64,000 nucleotides of DNA from Lachnospiraceae bacterium (GTDB taxonomy: Bacteria > Bacillota > Clostridia > Lachnospirales > Lachnospiraceae). The DNA is taken from contig JABUSY010000035.1 in the NCBI GenBank assembly GCA_021442455.1, positions 22,064-86,063 of the forward strand, written 5' to 3'. Position 1 is the first letter of the stretch. Each line of letters opens with the position of its first letter. Both the position numbers and the translations under genes were made by a program. The notes beneath the pieces are model-generated. The model did no database searches. It saw only the letters and a program-made list of their open reading frames with translations, and had not been told where the DNA came from. Positions 11,329 through 22,943 of this stretch are shown piece by piece.

Positions 11329-13187
11329 TGTATTTTCCTCCTCGCAGTTCTACAGCAATCTCCCTTGAAGGATAAAAATTAATACCTACAAGACAACCCC
11401 GAGAATATAAAAATATTATATTTTCCGAAGTAGAAAATGTCAAGAAACAATTCTGGATTTTATCAATCTGATTTTAGACAAGATATTAACCATAGATTGG
11501 ATATATTTCAATTAGCAAGTGCCATGAAACCGTAATTGCTCCTATAAATATCCGAAGATGTGCTAATAAAGTCATCTTGTCATATTCGAAAAGTACACCG
11601 TAATCATCAATCTTAATCATAACCATAAAGATCGCAAATAATTTTCAGATTTTTCTGATAATTTTTACTATCATAAATATCCGACACTACGTAATTAATT
11701 TTTAAAATTTATCCAATGTAGACACATTTACAAGATCATCTAAATATTATCAAAATCGTCATCGCTCTCATATCCTATCAGCCTTGCTGCATCAGTCTAC
11801 AGACAGAAACAAATATTGTCAATCTGTCTATTTTGATGCATTCTCTCTGAGCGTGTTACCGGTTCACATTGATAAAAATTGTATCTGTGCAAACGAAGAA
11901 CATCGGAAACTTTACTATAATTCGCTTTAGTTGAAATTCCTGTTTCCTGTACATTCACTGGATACTTAATCATTTTTATATTAGAAATGATCATGACCTC
12001 CAGTCAAAGAGAATATATCTGTAAAATTAAAACTTTCAGCACTTTTCCTGAACAACTGTATTTTTTACTGTGAACCGGAACTAATCATCATCGCACACTT
12101 GAAACCTTTGTTAAAATCTCTTCTATCATATCCAGGTATATTTATCCATTACTGTTATAAAAATTACAATCGACTTCAGAAGAACAGTTTTTACAAAATT
12201 TCTTTCTGCAGGCCATAACTATCATTGTTTTGATAATTTATATGCTATGACCTTTGCCAGCAAAATTTCTTCTAATTCTATCATGTCCGAGCAATAGCAA
12301 ATTTCTGATTCTGTCAATGCTCTAAACGTCCATATCATAATACCTCTTGATTTTATATGATTAGTAATTTTTATTTTCATAAAAATATTCATTCATTTAA
12401 AAACTTATTTCATATCCATTGTCTCAAGTAAAAGTGTTACACTTTCAAGTTGTAAATCATTGACTTTTCTCCATATTTCAAGTACTATTCTATTAATAAA
12501 TAATTTAATAAATAAGCGTTTGGAAATAAAAACAAATGATGACATAAAAACCTAACCTTTTCCTCATGAACTGATTTCAATTGCCGAGAGCTATAAACTC
12601 AGTAAAATAAGAAATCCATTTCGAACTTATCTGTATAGAAATTATAAATCATGAAAGAATAGCTTATGACCATTTCTAGGACTATAAAAATAAAATGGCG
12701 ATCAGTGCGTATAGAAAAAATTTATCCTAAAAACCACACTTTTATAGTCAGCAGTAAGGCTTTCATTGAATAAAATTAATATACAAAATTTCCAGCTTTT
12801 TTCTAAAAGCAAAATATTCCGTGATGCTAATTCTTTTACACAAGCAATCAACTTAGATGAGAATTTGTGTTGTCCTCTGTTAATGAGGAATGGGCATTTA
12901 GGAAACATCTATTCGTCACACGTTGGATTTGAGTGCAATTCTTATGATTTTGCCAAAAAGTTTATTTTTCAATCAGCGTCAACCAAAAGCACGTTACAGA
13001 ATTATCTACACTAATTCAGAGCCTATGGTCCTATGTGGTGCGAACGGGTTAAGAATCGAGGTTCACCACGATTGGAAACACAATTTTCTAGATGATTTAC
13101 TATCTTTAAACATTTCTGATTTTTGATCCGCTCATAAAAAACATTATAGGCATATGCACACCTAGCAGGAAGGAGTTTGTAAGTAAT

Positions 13188-14288
13188 ATGAATAAGACTC
13201 GTATCGGATTTATTGGCCTAGGATTAATTGGCGGTTCCATCGCAAAAGCTATCCGGAAATTTCATCCGGAATATAGATTGCTTGCCTATTCTTTTACCAG
13301 AAGTACACTTGATAAAGCAGTAAAAGAAGCAGTGATCGACATTCCCTGCACTGAGAAAGATTCACTCTTTGCTACTTGTGATTACATATTTTTATGTGCT
13401 CCTGTACAAACGAACATCTCTTATCTACCTTTTCTGAAACAGACCATCAGTTCCAAGTGTGTTTTGACCGATGTAGGAAGTGTGAAAGGTGAGATGCATA
13501 ATGCCGTAGCCGAAGTAGGCCTCTCCTCCAATTTCATTGGTGGCCACCCAATGGCTGGGTCTGAAAAAACAGGTTTTTCCAATTCTAGAGATTATCTACT
13601 GGAAAACGCTTATTATGTTATCACACCTTCTGAGCAAGCAGAATTTTCAAAAATCTCTGCCTATGCGGATCTAGTAGCTTCTTTGGGAGCTATTCCACTA
13701 ATTCTTTCATATGAGGAACATGACTATATGATGGCCGGCGTCAGCCATTTGCCCCATATCGTCGCCTCTTGCCTGGTTAATGCAATCGCTAAACTGGATA
13801 CAGAAAAAGAACGGATGAAGCTAGTTGCAGCCGGAGGATTTAAAGACATCACACGGATTGCTTCCTCTTCACCTGTCATATGGAAACAAATTTGCCTCAC
13901 GAATAAGAAATATATTTCCAAAGTGTTAGACGAATACATTCAGCTGCTGATTCAAGCAAAATATCTAGTAGATCAGGGAGATGGAAATACCCTTTACCAG
14001 ATGTTCGAATTTGCAAAAAATTACAGAGATTCACTTTCTGATATAGTGTCCGGTCCAACCTTAGAACAATATGTGCTGTACTGCGATATCTACGATAAAA
14101 TTGGCGGAATTGCCACTATCACCACTCTTCTGGCTATGAACGACATTAGTATCAAGAATATCAACATCATTCACAATCGCGAATGCGGAGAAGGCGTGCT
14201 ACGCATTGAGTTCTATGAAGAAAAAGCTTGTAAAAAAGCGATGACCGCCCTTAAAAACAGAGATTACCAAGTACACACACAACAATGA
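13188..14288 (+). CDS. tyrA: Prephenate dehydrogenase with C-terminal ACT-like region
   Basis: Rossmann motif IGFIGLGLIGGSIAKAI, GGHPMAGSEKTGF, HDYMMAGVSHLPHIVA; C-terminal GGIATITTLLAMNDISIKNINIIH ACT-like. Confidence 0.95.
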   Translation: MNKTRIGFIGLGLIGGSIAKAIRKFHPEYRLLAYSFTRSTLDKAVKEAVIDIPCTEKDSLFATCDYIFLCAPVQTNISYLPFLKQTISSKCVLTDVGSVKGEMHNAVAEVGLSSNFIGGHPMAGSEKTGFSNSRDYLLENAYYVITPSEQAEFSKISAYADLVASLGAIPLILSYEEHDYMMAGVSHLPHIVASCLVNAIAKLDTEKERMKLVAAGGFKDITRIASSSPVIWKQICLTNKKYISKVLDEYIQLLIQAKYLVDQGDGNTLYQMFEFAKNYRDSLSDIVSGPTLEQYVLYCDIYDKIGGIATITTLLAMNDISIKNINIIHNRECGEGVLRIEFYEEKACKKAMTALKNRDYQVHTQQ

Positions 14289-14302
14289 TATGGAGGCAAT
14301 CT

Positions 14303-15580
14303 ATGAAATTCACACACACTACCAGAAGTTTAAAAGGAGAACTTACTGTTCCTGGCGATAAATCTATCTCCCATCGGGCAGTCATGTTTGGTTCTCTGGC
14401 TAAGGGGACTACGGAAATTACTCATTTTCTCCGAGGAGCTGATTGTCTCTCAACGATTGACTGTTTTCGAAAAATGGGAGTAGAGATACAGGAATTCCCA
14501 GAAAGGATACTTGTGCATGGCAAGGGGCTTCATGGTCTCCATGCTCCTGCCTCTATTTTAAACTGCGGCAACAGTGGAACTACCACTCGTCTTCTTGCCG
14601 GAATTTTAGCCGGACAGACTTTTTCCAGTGAGATTACTGGAGACGCTTCCATCCAAAAGCGTCCTATGGAACGTATTATCAAACCCCTTCTCCAACTAGG
14701 AGCTTCCGTGAAAAGTTTGAAAAACAATGGATGTGTGCCTCTAAAAATCCAGGGCCACCCTTTAAAAGGCATTCACTACCATTCACCTGTCGCATCTGCT
14801 CAAGTGAAATCCTGCATCTTGTTGGCTGGCTTGTACAGTGACGATATTACTAGTGTTACGGAACCTTCGCTTTCCAGGAACCATACCGAACTGATGTTAA
14901 GTTATTTCGGAGCCAGAGTAAGAGCAGAAGGAACTACGTCTTCCATAGCTCCTGGTTCCTCTCTCTACGGCGCTTCTGTAAAAGTGCCCGGTGACATCTC
15001 CTCAGCCGCTTATTTTTTAGTAGCTGCTCTCATGGTTCCAGGATCCGAAGTCCTTCTCAGAAATGTTGGAATCAATCCTACCAGAAATGGAATTCTTAGA
15101 GTTATTCGTTCTATGGGCGGAGAGGTGAAGATTTTGAACAAAATCATCGTCGGAGGAGAGCCTACTGCCGATCTTTTAGTTCATAGCAGTCACTTGCACG
15201 GTACAGTCATCGAAGGGACTCTAATTCCATCGCTGATAGATGAAATTCCAATATTGGCGGTCTTAGCAACGGTTGCCGAAGGAACCACTGTGATCCGTAA
15301 TGCGGAAGAGTTGAAGGTGAAAGAATCCAATCGTTTGAATCTTATAGTGGACAATCTTTCTCGCATGGGAGCTGATATTGAAAGCACAGAGGACGGAATG
15401 ATTATACATGGCGGTCGCACTCTGCGAGGTACGGTAATTGACAGTCACCTGGATCATAGGATCGCCATGTCATTTGCTGTCGCATCCCTGATAGCAGACG
15501 GCGAAACAGAGATTACCAATGCAGAATGTGTAAATATCTCATATCCAGCATTTTACGAAGATTTGTTTAGACTCATATAA
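14303..15580 (+). CDS. aroA: 3-phosphoshikimate 1-carboxyvinyltransferase (EPSP synthase)
   Basis: LTVPGDKSISHRAVMFGSLAKG, NCGNSGTTTRLLAGILAG, DHRIAMSFAVASLIADG. Start moved to MKFTHTTRSLKG behind TGGAGG. Confidence 0.97.
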   Translation: MKFTHTTRSLKGELTVPGDKSISHRAVMFGSLAKGTTEITHFLRGADCLSTIDCFRKMGVEIQEFPERILVHGKGLHGLHAPASILNCGNSGTTTRLLAGILAGQTFSSEITGDASIQKRPMERIIKPLLQLGASVKSLKNNGCVPLKIQGHPLKGIHYHSPVASAQVKSCILLAGLYSDDITSVTEPSLSRNHTELMLSYFGARVRAEGTTSSIAPGSSLYGASVKVPGDISSAAYFLVAALMVPGSEVLLRNVGINPTRNGILRVIRSMGGEVKILNKIIVGGEPTADLLVHSSHLHGTVIEGTLIPSLIDEIPILAVLATVAEGTTVIRNAEELKVKESNRLNLIVDNLSRMGADIESTEDGMIIHGGRTLRGTVIDSHLDHRIAMSFAVASLIADGETEITNAECVNISYPAFYEDLFRLI

Positions 15581-15635
15581 AAGCTATTTTGTTCATAGAT
15601 TAATTATGTTAAACATTGATATTCCTTTCAAAATC

Positions 15636-15673
15636 TTGGCGAGCAAGAGAGAATATTCTATCTTGCTCGCCAA
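15636..15673 (+). terminator. Inverted repeat downstream of aroA, probable transcription terminator
   Basis: TTGGCGAGCAAGA / TCTTGCTCGCCAA, 13-bp perfect arms with a 12-nt loop, about 55 bp after the aroA stop; T-tract is weak. Confidence 0.5.
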
Positions 15674-17456
15674 AGTTGATGTTTGAGAATTATTCCCATT
15701 TCATCTCTTATTTACACATTTAGCACCTATCATTATAAGGGCGTCTGTAGGTATTTTTATAAGCGATTTGTCTTCACTGAAGGTGTGCCCTGATATGATA
15801 ATTTTTCCGATTGCTTTAAACATACAGGAAGCTTGATATAAACTCTAATCTGTTACAGATGAATCAGAATTTTATTTTAAAATCCAGCATTACTTTCTAC
15901 ACGTAACATAATAAAGAAAAGTATGTTCAAACTTTGAGTTATGAAAACCTCGCGAAGCTCTTCAGTCAATTGAAGAACATATAACTTCCATCGAAGAAAT
16001 TGCTTTGAATCGCGTTTATTACAATAACCAGATATTTTCTCATATTTTTTAAGCAATGAGGAATGTTAGCATGAGAATTCCGAAAAGTCTCCGATTTTCA
16101 CCATTTTCTATAAAAATTCAATAAAGGAAATATATTTATGAAAATATAGCAACTTACTGTTTCATAAGTCCGACGTTATGGTAGAATGTTGATTATTGTA
16201 CAGGCCACTTGCTGGAGAAATACATCTTGCTTCTAGATTATAAAATCATTTAGATCAGTACTATGATAGTAATAATATTTTTCAAAATCTAGCATTTATC
16301 GGACTTTTCTGTTTAGATGACACATCTAAAATAACTAGATTTCTTATTCCTGTTTAAAGAAGGTTTGTTTAGGATAACTCTTTACAATGCTCTGATTTCA
16401 ATCCCTTTCTAAAATTAAATGAATACTTGTTCACAATAAAAAATAAATTCTGGAATTTTTTCACAGACAAAAATAGATATCAAAAACTTTCTGTGAACTA
16501 CTGATAAGGATAGAATTTTAGAAGAACTACGAATCTATATACCTGAAATCAAACTCAACATCGTATCCAGCAATAGAAACTGTTTTCTGAAAAGTCTATC
16601 TATCTGCTGAAAAATCATGTTCGATGCATGTGCAAAATTGTAGCTACATCGAATGAAAGAAACTCTGTAACCTAAAAAACTTCATATAACACCGTATAAC
16701 ACAAATTCTCTGGAGAAAATACAATTTGATTGCAATACCCTTGCCGTCTATGTAATAATTTCGATTTTGAATTATCAAAAATTTTACTCAACAAATACTT
16801 TTTCTGATCAAAAATTGTTTTTCCCTTGCTGCTGAAAAACAACAACACCTTCCCTCCAGAGCAGCGGCCGTAAAAATGCTTACTGTACCATAAAGATACC
16901 AGTTAAAATTTAAAATTTTGGAATATATAAAAGCCTTATACCCAAATAATCTCGTAAGAAATAAAAATATAAATTTCACACAACTGAAAAATGTACAGAT
17001 ATGCTTCATAAATTCCTAACCATCATACACGCGATTATGAAATGATTTAAGTGAAAAATCATCAAATTCCTTCTCCTACTTATAAAATTTTTTACCTACA
17101 ACTCCTTCATCAAACAAGATGTAAATATAAGTTGAGTAACTGCATAACCCGAACAAAGGAATTGCTATATCATTTGAATTAGACATCTACAATATGCAGT
17201 TTCTGGAAATAGATAATACCAAGAGATATTACTTTGTCGATTTCAAAATATTTGCAATATACTACTAACATAGAATATTTTTATTATGGTAAAATGCTGT
17301 ATAAAATCTAGATTTAAAAAACAAATATAACTCGCTTGGACGACAAATCATTATCCAACAGACGAAAACACTGCCTCTACATTCGTGAATTCTTTTCCTC
17401 CTGTAGCGACAGTTTCCTTTTTCTCACTTGTTGTGAGTGTTATGATTCAATTATCC

Positions 17457-18500
17457 TTAATTACCTTTCTTGTGAGCCTTGATCATCTCAGTCAGTTTCG
17501 GAACAACCTTCCTCAGGTCTCCAACTAGACCATAATCAGCAACGTCAAAAATTGGGGCATTTTCATCTTTATTGATGGCAATGATCAAATCGGACTCTTC
17601 CATACCTGCTACGTGCTGAATTGCTCCAGAGATACCAATTGCAAAATATACCTGAGGACGTACAGTTTTTCCTGTTTGTCCTACTTGCAAATCTTTCGGC
17701 TTCCAGCCTGAATCTACTACTGCACGAGAACAACTCACTTCTCCGCCCAACGCTTTTGCCATATCCTCCAAAATTTTAAAGTTTTCCTGGCTTCCGATCC
17801 CACGACCTCCTGATATCAGGATTTTTGCATCCATAATATCTACCGTATCTGTTACAACTTTTACTACGTCCAAAATCTCTACGTATTTATTATTTGGAGT
17901 GAAGCTTGGGTTATATTCTATCACATTGGCTTTAGCTCCTTCAATACGTGCAATCTTTTGCATAACGCCCGGACGGACAGTAGCCATCTGAGGACGATTA
18001 TTTGGACAGGCAATCGTAGCAATCGTGTTACCTCCAAAAGCAGGACGGGTCATCAATAATTGATTGTGCTTTTGTTCCTGTCCTTCTTTAGCTACTATAG
18101 GAAAATCACCAATCTCTAACTGTGTACAGTCTGCTGTAAGGCCGGTTGCAACTCTTGCAGATACTCGCGGACCTAAATCTCGTCCGATAGCTGTCGCTCC
18201 TACCAGCATGATTTCTGGTTTAAATTCATTAATGACGGATGACAAAGCATGGGTATATGGTTCTGTTCTGTAATCTTTCAGCTCCAAATTATCTATAACG
18301 ATCACTCGATCTGCGCCGTAAGCTGCCAGTTCATCAGCTAAATCTTTGATTTTACTTCCGAGAAGAACTGCAACTACATTTGTATTTAGGTCTTTTGCCA
18401 GATTCTTTGCTTTTCCCAGTAATTCAAAAGCGATGCTGCTTAACTTGTTGTCTATCTGCTGCGCAAAGACAAATACGCCTCTATATTCTTCCAAATTCAT
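17457..18500 (-). CDS. etfA: Electron transfer flavoprotein alpha subunit
   Basis: C-terminal FAD-binding motif ILISGGRGIGSQENFKILEDMAKALGGEVSCSRAVVDSGW and GQTGKTVRPQVYFAIGISGAIQHVAGM. Start at MNLEEYRG behind GGTGG. Confidence 0.97.
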   Translation of the reverse strand: MNLEEYRGVFVFAQQIDNKLSSIAFELLGKAKNLAKDLNTNVVAVLLGSKIKDLADELAAYGADRVIVIDNLELKDYRTEPYTHALSSVINEFKPEIMLVGATAIGRDLGPRVSARVATGLTADCTQLEIGDFPIVAKEGQEQKHNQLLMTRPAFGGNTIATIACPNNRPQMATVRPGVMQKIARIEGAKANVIEYNPSFTPNNKYVEILDVVKVVTDTVDIMDAKILISGGRGIGSQENFKILEDMAKALGGEVSCSRAVVDSGWKPKDLQVGQTGKTVRPQVYFAIGISGAIQHVAGMEESDLIIAINKDENAPIFDVADYGLVGDLRKVVPKLTEMIKAHKKGN

Positions 18501-18517
18501 TCTTTTCACCACCTTGA

Positions 18518-19300
18518 TTAAATGATATGTTTTTCTTTTAGTTTTTCCAAGAGGTAAGCTGCCCCGGCTTCCGGATCTAAAGTAATCTGTTCTCCTACAC
18601 CTTTTCTGACCTTGTCAGAAGCTTTTGCAATTTTAGTCGGAGACCCCTTCAACCCAATATTGGCGTCATCTAGATTTTTTAAGTCTGTTCTACCCCAGAT
18701 AGTGATCTCTGCATCATATGCATCAAAGATTCCGCCTGGAGTCATGTAACGCGGCTCATTTAATTCTGAAAGAGCAGTGATTAGACAGGGCATCTTTGCC
18801 TTTACTACATGATATCTGTCTTCATATTGACGTTCAACAATCACACTATTGCCGTCTATTTTCAGATTCTGCGCATAAGAAATAATTGGAATCCCTAAAT
18901 GCTCAGAAATCTGTGGTCCTACCTGTGCAGTATCACCGTCAATCGCCTGACGTCCAGTGACGATCAGATCATACTCTAGATTCCTGATAGCCGCTGCCAA
19001 AGTCTGAGAGGTTGCCCAAGTATCAGCGCCACCTAACACACGGTCAGTAACCAGTATGCCTTTATCTGCCCCCATGGCCAAAGCTTCACGAAGAACGTCT
19101 ATAGCCTTTGGGAGACCCATACTGATGACAGTGACTTTAGCACCATATTCATCTTTCAATCTCAATGCAGCCTCTAGGCCAGCCTTGTCATCCGGGTTCA
19201 TGATTGCAAGCATTGCAGAACGATTCAATGTACCATCCGGATTGAACTGAATACCACCTTTGGTATCCGGCACCTGTTTTACACAAACAACTATCTTCAC
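18518..19300 (-). CDS. etfB: Electron transfer flavoprotein beta subunit
   Basis: MKIVVCVKQVPDTKGGIQFNPDGTLNR; DLIVTGRQAIDGDTAQVGPQISEHLGIPIISYA. Confidence 0.97.
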   Translation of the reverse strand: MKIVVCVKQVPDTKGGIQFNPDGTLNRSAMLAIMNPDDKAGLEAALRLKDEYGAKVTVISMGLPKAIDVLREALAMGADKGILVTDRVLGGADTWATSQTLAAAIRNLEYDLIVTGRQAIDGDTAQVGPQISEHLGIPIISYAQNLKIDGNSVIVERQYEDRYHVVKAKMPCLITALSELNEPRYMTPGGIFDAYDAEITIWGRTDLKNLDDANIGLKGSPTKIAKASDKVRKGVGEQITLDPEAGAAYLLEKLKEKHII

Positions 19301-19318
19301 GGTTCATACCTCCTCTTA

Positions 19319-20470
19319 TTATTTTAATAAGTTTCCAGAAATTACCATACGCTGAACTTCAGAAGTTCCTTCATAGATTTCAGTAATCTTCGCATCACGC
19401 ATCATACGCTCTACATCGTATTCTCTGATATAGCCATAGCCTCCGTGTAACTGTACAGCCTTGGTAGTCACTTCCATAGCAACCTCAGCTGCATATAATT
19501 TTGCTTTTGCAGCTTCTACACTGTATACTTTCTGTGAATTTTTCGCCATGGCAGCTTTGTATACCAGCATCTGAGCAGCCTCTACCTTTGTTGACATATC
19601 AGCCAATTGGAATTGCGTATTTTGAAACTGGGATATAGAACGGCCGAACTGTTTTCTTTCTTTTACATATTTGATCGTAAGGTCCAGAGCACCCTCTGCT
19701 AGACCAAGTGCTTGAGCAGCGATACCAATACGTCCGCCATCCAGTGTATGCATAGCAATATTAAATCCCTTACCACGCTCTCCCAAAAGGTTTTTCTTTG
19801 GAATGCGGCAGTCTGTAAAAATCAGCTCATAAGTAGAAGAACCACGAATACCCATTTTCTTTTCCTTTGTTCCAAAAGAAAAGCCAGGCGTTCCTTTTTC
19901 AAGAATGAAAGAAGAAATTTCTTTGAGTTTTTTACCTCTTTTTTCAATCATTCCTGTAACAGCGATCACTATGTATACATCTGCTTCCTTTCCATTGGTA
20001 ATGAAACATTTTGAACCATTTAACACCCATTCGTCTCCGTCCAGCACAGCCTTTGTTTGCTGTCCCTGAGCATCGGTTCCAGCACCCGGCTCAGTTAGAC
20101 CAAATGCACCTAACTTTTCACCGCGTGCCAGAACGGGAAGATATTTTTTCTTCTGCTCTTCAGTTCCGTAGGTAAGAATCGGATCAATACACAAAGATGT
20201 GTGTGCGGATACGATAACTGAAGTAGTTCCACAGACCTTAGCCAGTTCTTCCACACACATGGTGTAAGTCAAAGGATCACAACCTTGTCCACCATAGTCC
20301 TTTGGAACCGGAATTCCTAGAAATCCGTATTTCGCCAATTTATCTACACTTACACGCGGAAATGTTTCTGTTACGTCTACTTCCTGCGCAAGAGATTTGA
20401 TTTCCTTTTCAGCAAATTCTTTAAACAGTACTCTCTCCATTTCATGTTTTTTATCTAATGCGAAATCCAT
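19319..20470 (-). CDS. bcd: Butyryl-CoA dehydrogenase (acyl-CoA dehydrogenase family)
   Basis: AFGLTEPGAGTDAQGQQTKAV, QLHGGYGYIREYDVERMMRDAKITEIYEGTSEVQRMVI. Confidence 0.96.
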   Translation of the reverse strand: MDFALDKKHEMERVLFKEFAEKEIKSLAQEVDVTETFPRVSVDKLAKYGFLGIPVPKDYGGQGCDPLTYTMCVEELAKVCGTTSVIVSAHTSLCIDPILTYGTEEQKKKYLPVLARGEKLGAFGLTEPGAGTDAQGQQTKAVLDGDEWVLNGSKCFITNGKEADVYIVIAVTGMIEKRGKKLKEISSFILEKGTPGFSFGTKEKKMGIRGSSTYELIFTDCRIPKKNLLGERGKGFNIAMHTLDGGRIGIAAQALGLAEGALDLTIKYVKERKQFGRSISQFQNTQFQLADMSTKVEAAQMLVYKAAMAKNSQKVYSVEAAKAKLYAAEVAMEVTTKAVQLHGGYGYIREYDVERMMRDAKITEIYEGTSEVQRMVISGNLLK

Positions 20471-20500
20471 ATCTTTTCCTCCATATATCCCATATATCCC

Positions 20501-21340
20501 TTACTTACTATAATTATAGAAACCAATACCAGTTTTTCGTCCAAGCTTGCCGCCACGAACCATTTTGCGAAGTAGCGGATGGGGACGATATTTGGAATCT
20601 CCTGTTTCATTATACAAAACTTCCATAATTGCCAAACAAATATCCAGGCCAATCAAATCGCCTAACTCCATGGGCCCCATCGGATGATTGGCACCCAGCT
20701 TTATAGCTGTATCAATATCCGTTACAGAAGCAACACCATCCGCATAGATAGCAACTGCCTCATTGATCATCGGCACAAGGATACGATTCACAACAAATCC
20801 CGCCGCCTCCTCTACCTGAACCGGAGTCTTTCCGATTTCAACGGAAATAGTTTTAATTTTCTCAATCAACTCAGCCGGTGTGTTCAATCCTGCGATAACC
20901 TCAACTAGTTTCATAACAGGAGCCGGATTAAAAAAATGCATGCCGATAACCGGCCTATCTACTCCTGCTCCAATCTCTGTAATGGACAGAGAAGACGTAT
21001 TAGTTGCGAAAATACAATCTGCTTTGCATATATTCTGCAGTTCTTTGAACGTTTGTTTCTTGATTGCCATGTTCTCCAGGGCAGCTTCCACAACTAAATC
21101 ACAATCTATACAGATTTCTTTCACACCTGTAATAATTTTCCCCAGAATGCTATCTGCCGCTGCCTGTTTCATCTTTCCCTTGGCAATACGTTTGTCAAAT
21201 CCTTTTGCAATTTTTTTCTTACCGTTCGCTGCCAGCTCATCGTTAATATCACACAAACATACTTCATATCCTTCTGTCTGTGCGAAGGCCTGAGCGATTC
21301 CGGAACCCATAGTTCCTGCACCGATAATACCTACTTTCAT
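20501..21340 (-). CDS. hbd: 3-hydroxybutyryl-CoA dehydrogenase
   Basis: [61 protein letters not shown]. Start at 21340 behind GGAGAAGGAG; the track ORF start (21376) lies in the decayed upstream sequence. Confidence 0.96.
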   Translation of the reverse strand: MKVGIIGAGTMGSGIAQAFAQTEGYEVCLCDINDELAANGKKKIAKGFDKRIAKGKMKQAAADSILGKIITGVKEICIDCDLVVEAALENMAIKKQTFKELQNICKADCIFATNTSSLSITEIGAGVDRPVIGMHFFNPAPVMKLVEVIAGLNTPAELIEKIKTISVEIGKTPVQVEEAAGFVVNRILVPMINEAVAIYADGVASVTDIDTAIKLGANHPMGPMELGDLIGLDICLAIMEVLYNETGDSKYRPHPLLRKMVRGGKLGRKTGIGFYNYSK

Positions 21341-21359
21341 CTCCTTCTCCTCCATCTTC

Positions 21360-21730
21360 ATTAATTTTTTTCTCAAAAACCAAACTCAAAACAATAGCTT
21401 TATCCATATCGAATCGATCTGAAAACTTCATAGTCAATGTCAGTTTCCTGGCTTCGGCTATCAACCCTAGAATATATACTGTTTGTACAAAGACAATGCA
21501 ATATCAATCTTAAACAATTTCTAGTTCTATCCAGAAACCAGGCTTGTTTTCTACTGCTTAAAGTGAACTCTTTGATTGCATCATCTGTAACCAGAATTAG
21601 AAAAATCTTAATTTTTCAGAAAAGGTCGTTTCTTGAAAAGCTGTGCATTGCCTCAAGATCAACTCCTAATCAAATCTTCCAGCATCTGTCTATAATTGGT
21701 GTAGATACCTATCGAACCCTCTGACATATA
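21360..21730 (-). pseudogene. crt: Decayed and internally deleted crotonase (enoyl-CoA hydratase) remnant
   Basis: 385-bp gap between thl and hbd. Minus-strand 21431-21360 reads [24 protein letters not shown], resembling the crotonase C-terminus (FGKCFxTEDQKEGMxAFLEKRK.N). 21606-21541 reads LILVTDDAIKEFTLSSR, resembling VILTGAGDKAFVAGAD. Too short for an intact crt (~780 bp). Confidence 0.6.
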
Positions 21731-21761
21731 TTTTCCTATCTGAATAACTTTATCATTCACA

Positions 21762-22943
21762 TTAAGCACGCTCTACAATCGTAGCGCATCCCATACCACC
21801 ACCGATGCAAAGGGTTGCCAGGCCTTTGTGAGTATTTCTCTTCTTCATCTCATGTAACAAGGTAACCAGGATTCGACAACCAGAAGCACCTACTGGATGT
21901 CCCAGAGCGATCGCTCCACCATTAACATTCACCTTATTTAGATCAAATTTGAGCTCATGGGCTACTGCCAGAGACTGAGCGGCAAATGCTTCATTTGCTT
22001 CAATCAAATCCATATCTGCAATAGAGAATCCCGTTTTTTCCATAACTTTCTTAGTGGCTGCAACAGGCCCCATGCCCATAATGGAAGGATCTACACCTCC
22101 GAGCGCACCTGCCACCCATGTAGCCATCGAGGTTACACCTAATTTTTTAGCCTTTTCCTCACTCATGACAATGATAGCAGCTGCTCCGTCATTGATGCTG
22201 GAAGCATTGGCCGCGGTTACGATTCCGTCTTTTTTGAATGCTGGACGAAGTTTTGCAATACTTTCTGCCGTTGTTCCCGGACGCGGACTTTCATCTGTAT
22301 CAAAAATAACTGTTTCTTTTTTCTTTTTTATTTCAATTGGCACAATTTCGTCTTTGAACTTACCTACTTTAATTGCATCACATGCCTTCTGCTGACTAGA
22401 GGCTGCGAATTCATCCAGCTGTTTTCTTGTCAGTCCCCACTGTTCTGCAACATTCTCAGCTGTGATCCCCATATGATAATCATTGAAAGCGTCCCACAGC
22501 GCATCATTAATCATAGTATCCACTATCGGTGCATTTCCCATGCGATAACCGTAACGAGCATTTTTTAAAGCATAAGGTGCCATAGACATATTCTCCATAC
22601 CTCCGGCAACCACAATGTCAGCCTCTCCTGCCTGGATCATTACAGCCGCCATGTTCACACAATTCAGCCCGGATCCACAGACAATATTAATAGTCATAGC
22701 CGGTACATCAACCGGAAGTCCAGCTTTAATGGACGCTTGCCTCGCAACATTTTGACCCAATCCTGCCTGAATAACGCATCCCATATATACTGTATCCACT
22801 TGATTAGCTGGTATACCTGTACGCTTTAATGCTTCTTGGATTACTTTTGCTCCCAGGTCAGCTGCCGATATCGTACTTAAAGAACCTCCCATGTTACCAA
22901 CTGCCGTACGACATGCTCCAGCCAAAATAATTTTTTTTGCCAT
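21762..22943 (-). CDS. thl: Acetyl-CoA C-acetyltransferase (thiolase)
   Basis: [79 protein letters not shown]. Confidence 0.97.
   Translation of the reverse strand: MAKKIILAGACRTAVGNMGGSLSTISAADLGAKVIQEALKRTGIPANQVDTVYMGCVIQAGLGQNVARQASIKAGLPVDVPAMTINIVCGSGLNCVNMAAVMIQAGEADIVVAGGMENMSMAPYALKNARYGYRMGNAPIVDTMINDALWDAFNDYHMGITAENVAEQWGLTRKQLDEFAASSQQKACDAIKVGKFKDEIVPIEIKKKKETVIFDTDESPRPGTTAESIAKLRPAFKKDGIVTAANASSINDGAAAIIVMSEEKAKKLGVTSMATWVAGALGGVDPSIMGMGPVAATKKVMEKTGFSIADMDLIEANEAFAAQSLAVAHELKFDLNKVNVNGGAIALGHPVGASGCRILVTLLHEMKKRNTHKGLATLCIGGGMGCATIVERA

Noticed and set aside
21264-21464. ORF overlapping the hbd start as a separate small gene
   Set aside because: It is the crotonase remnant running out of frame into hbd.
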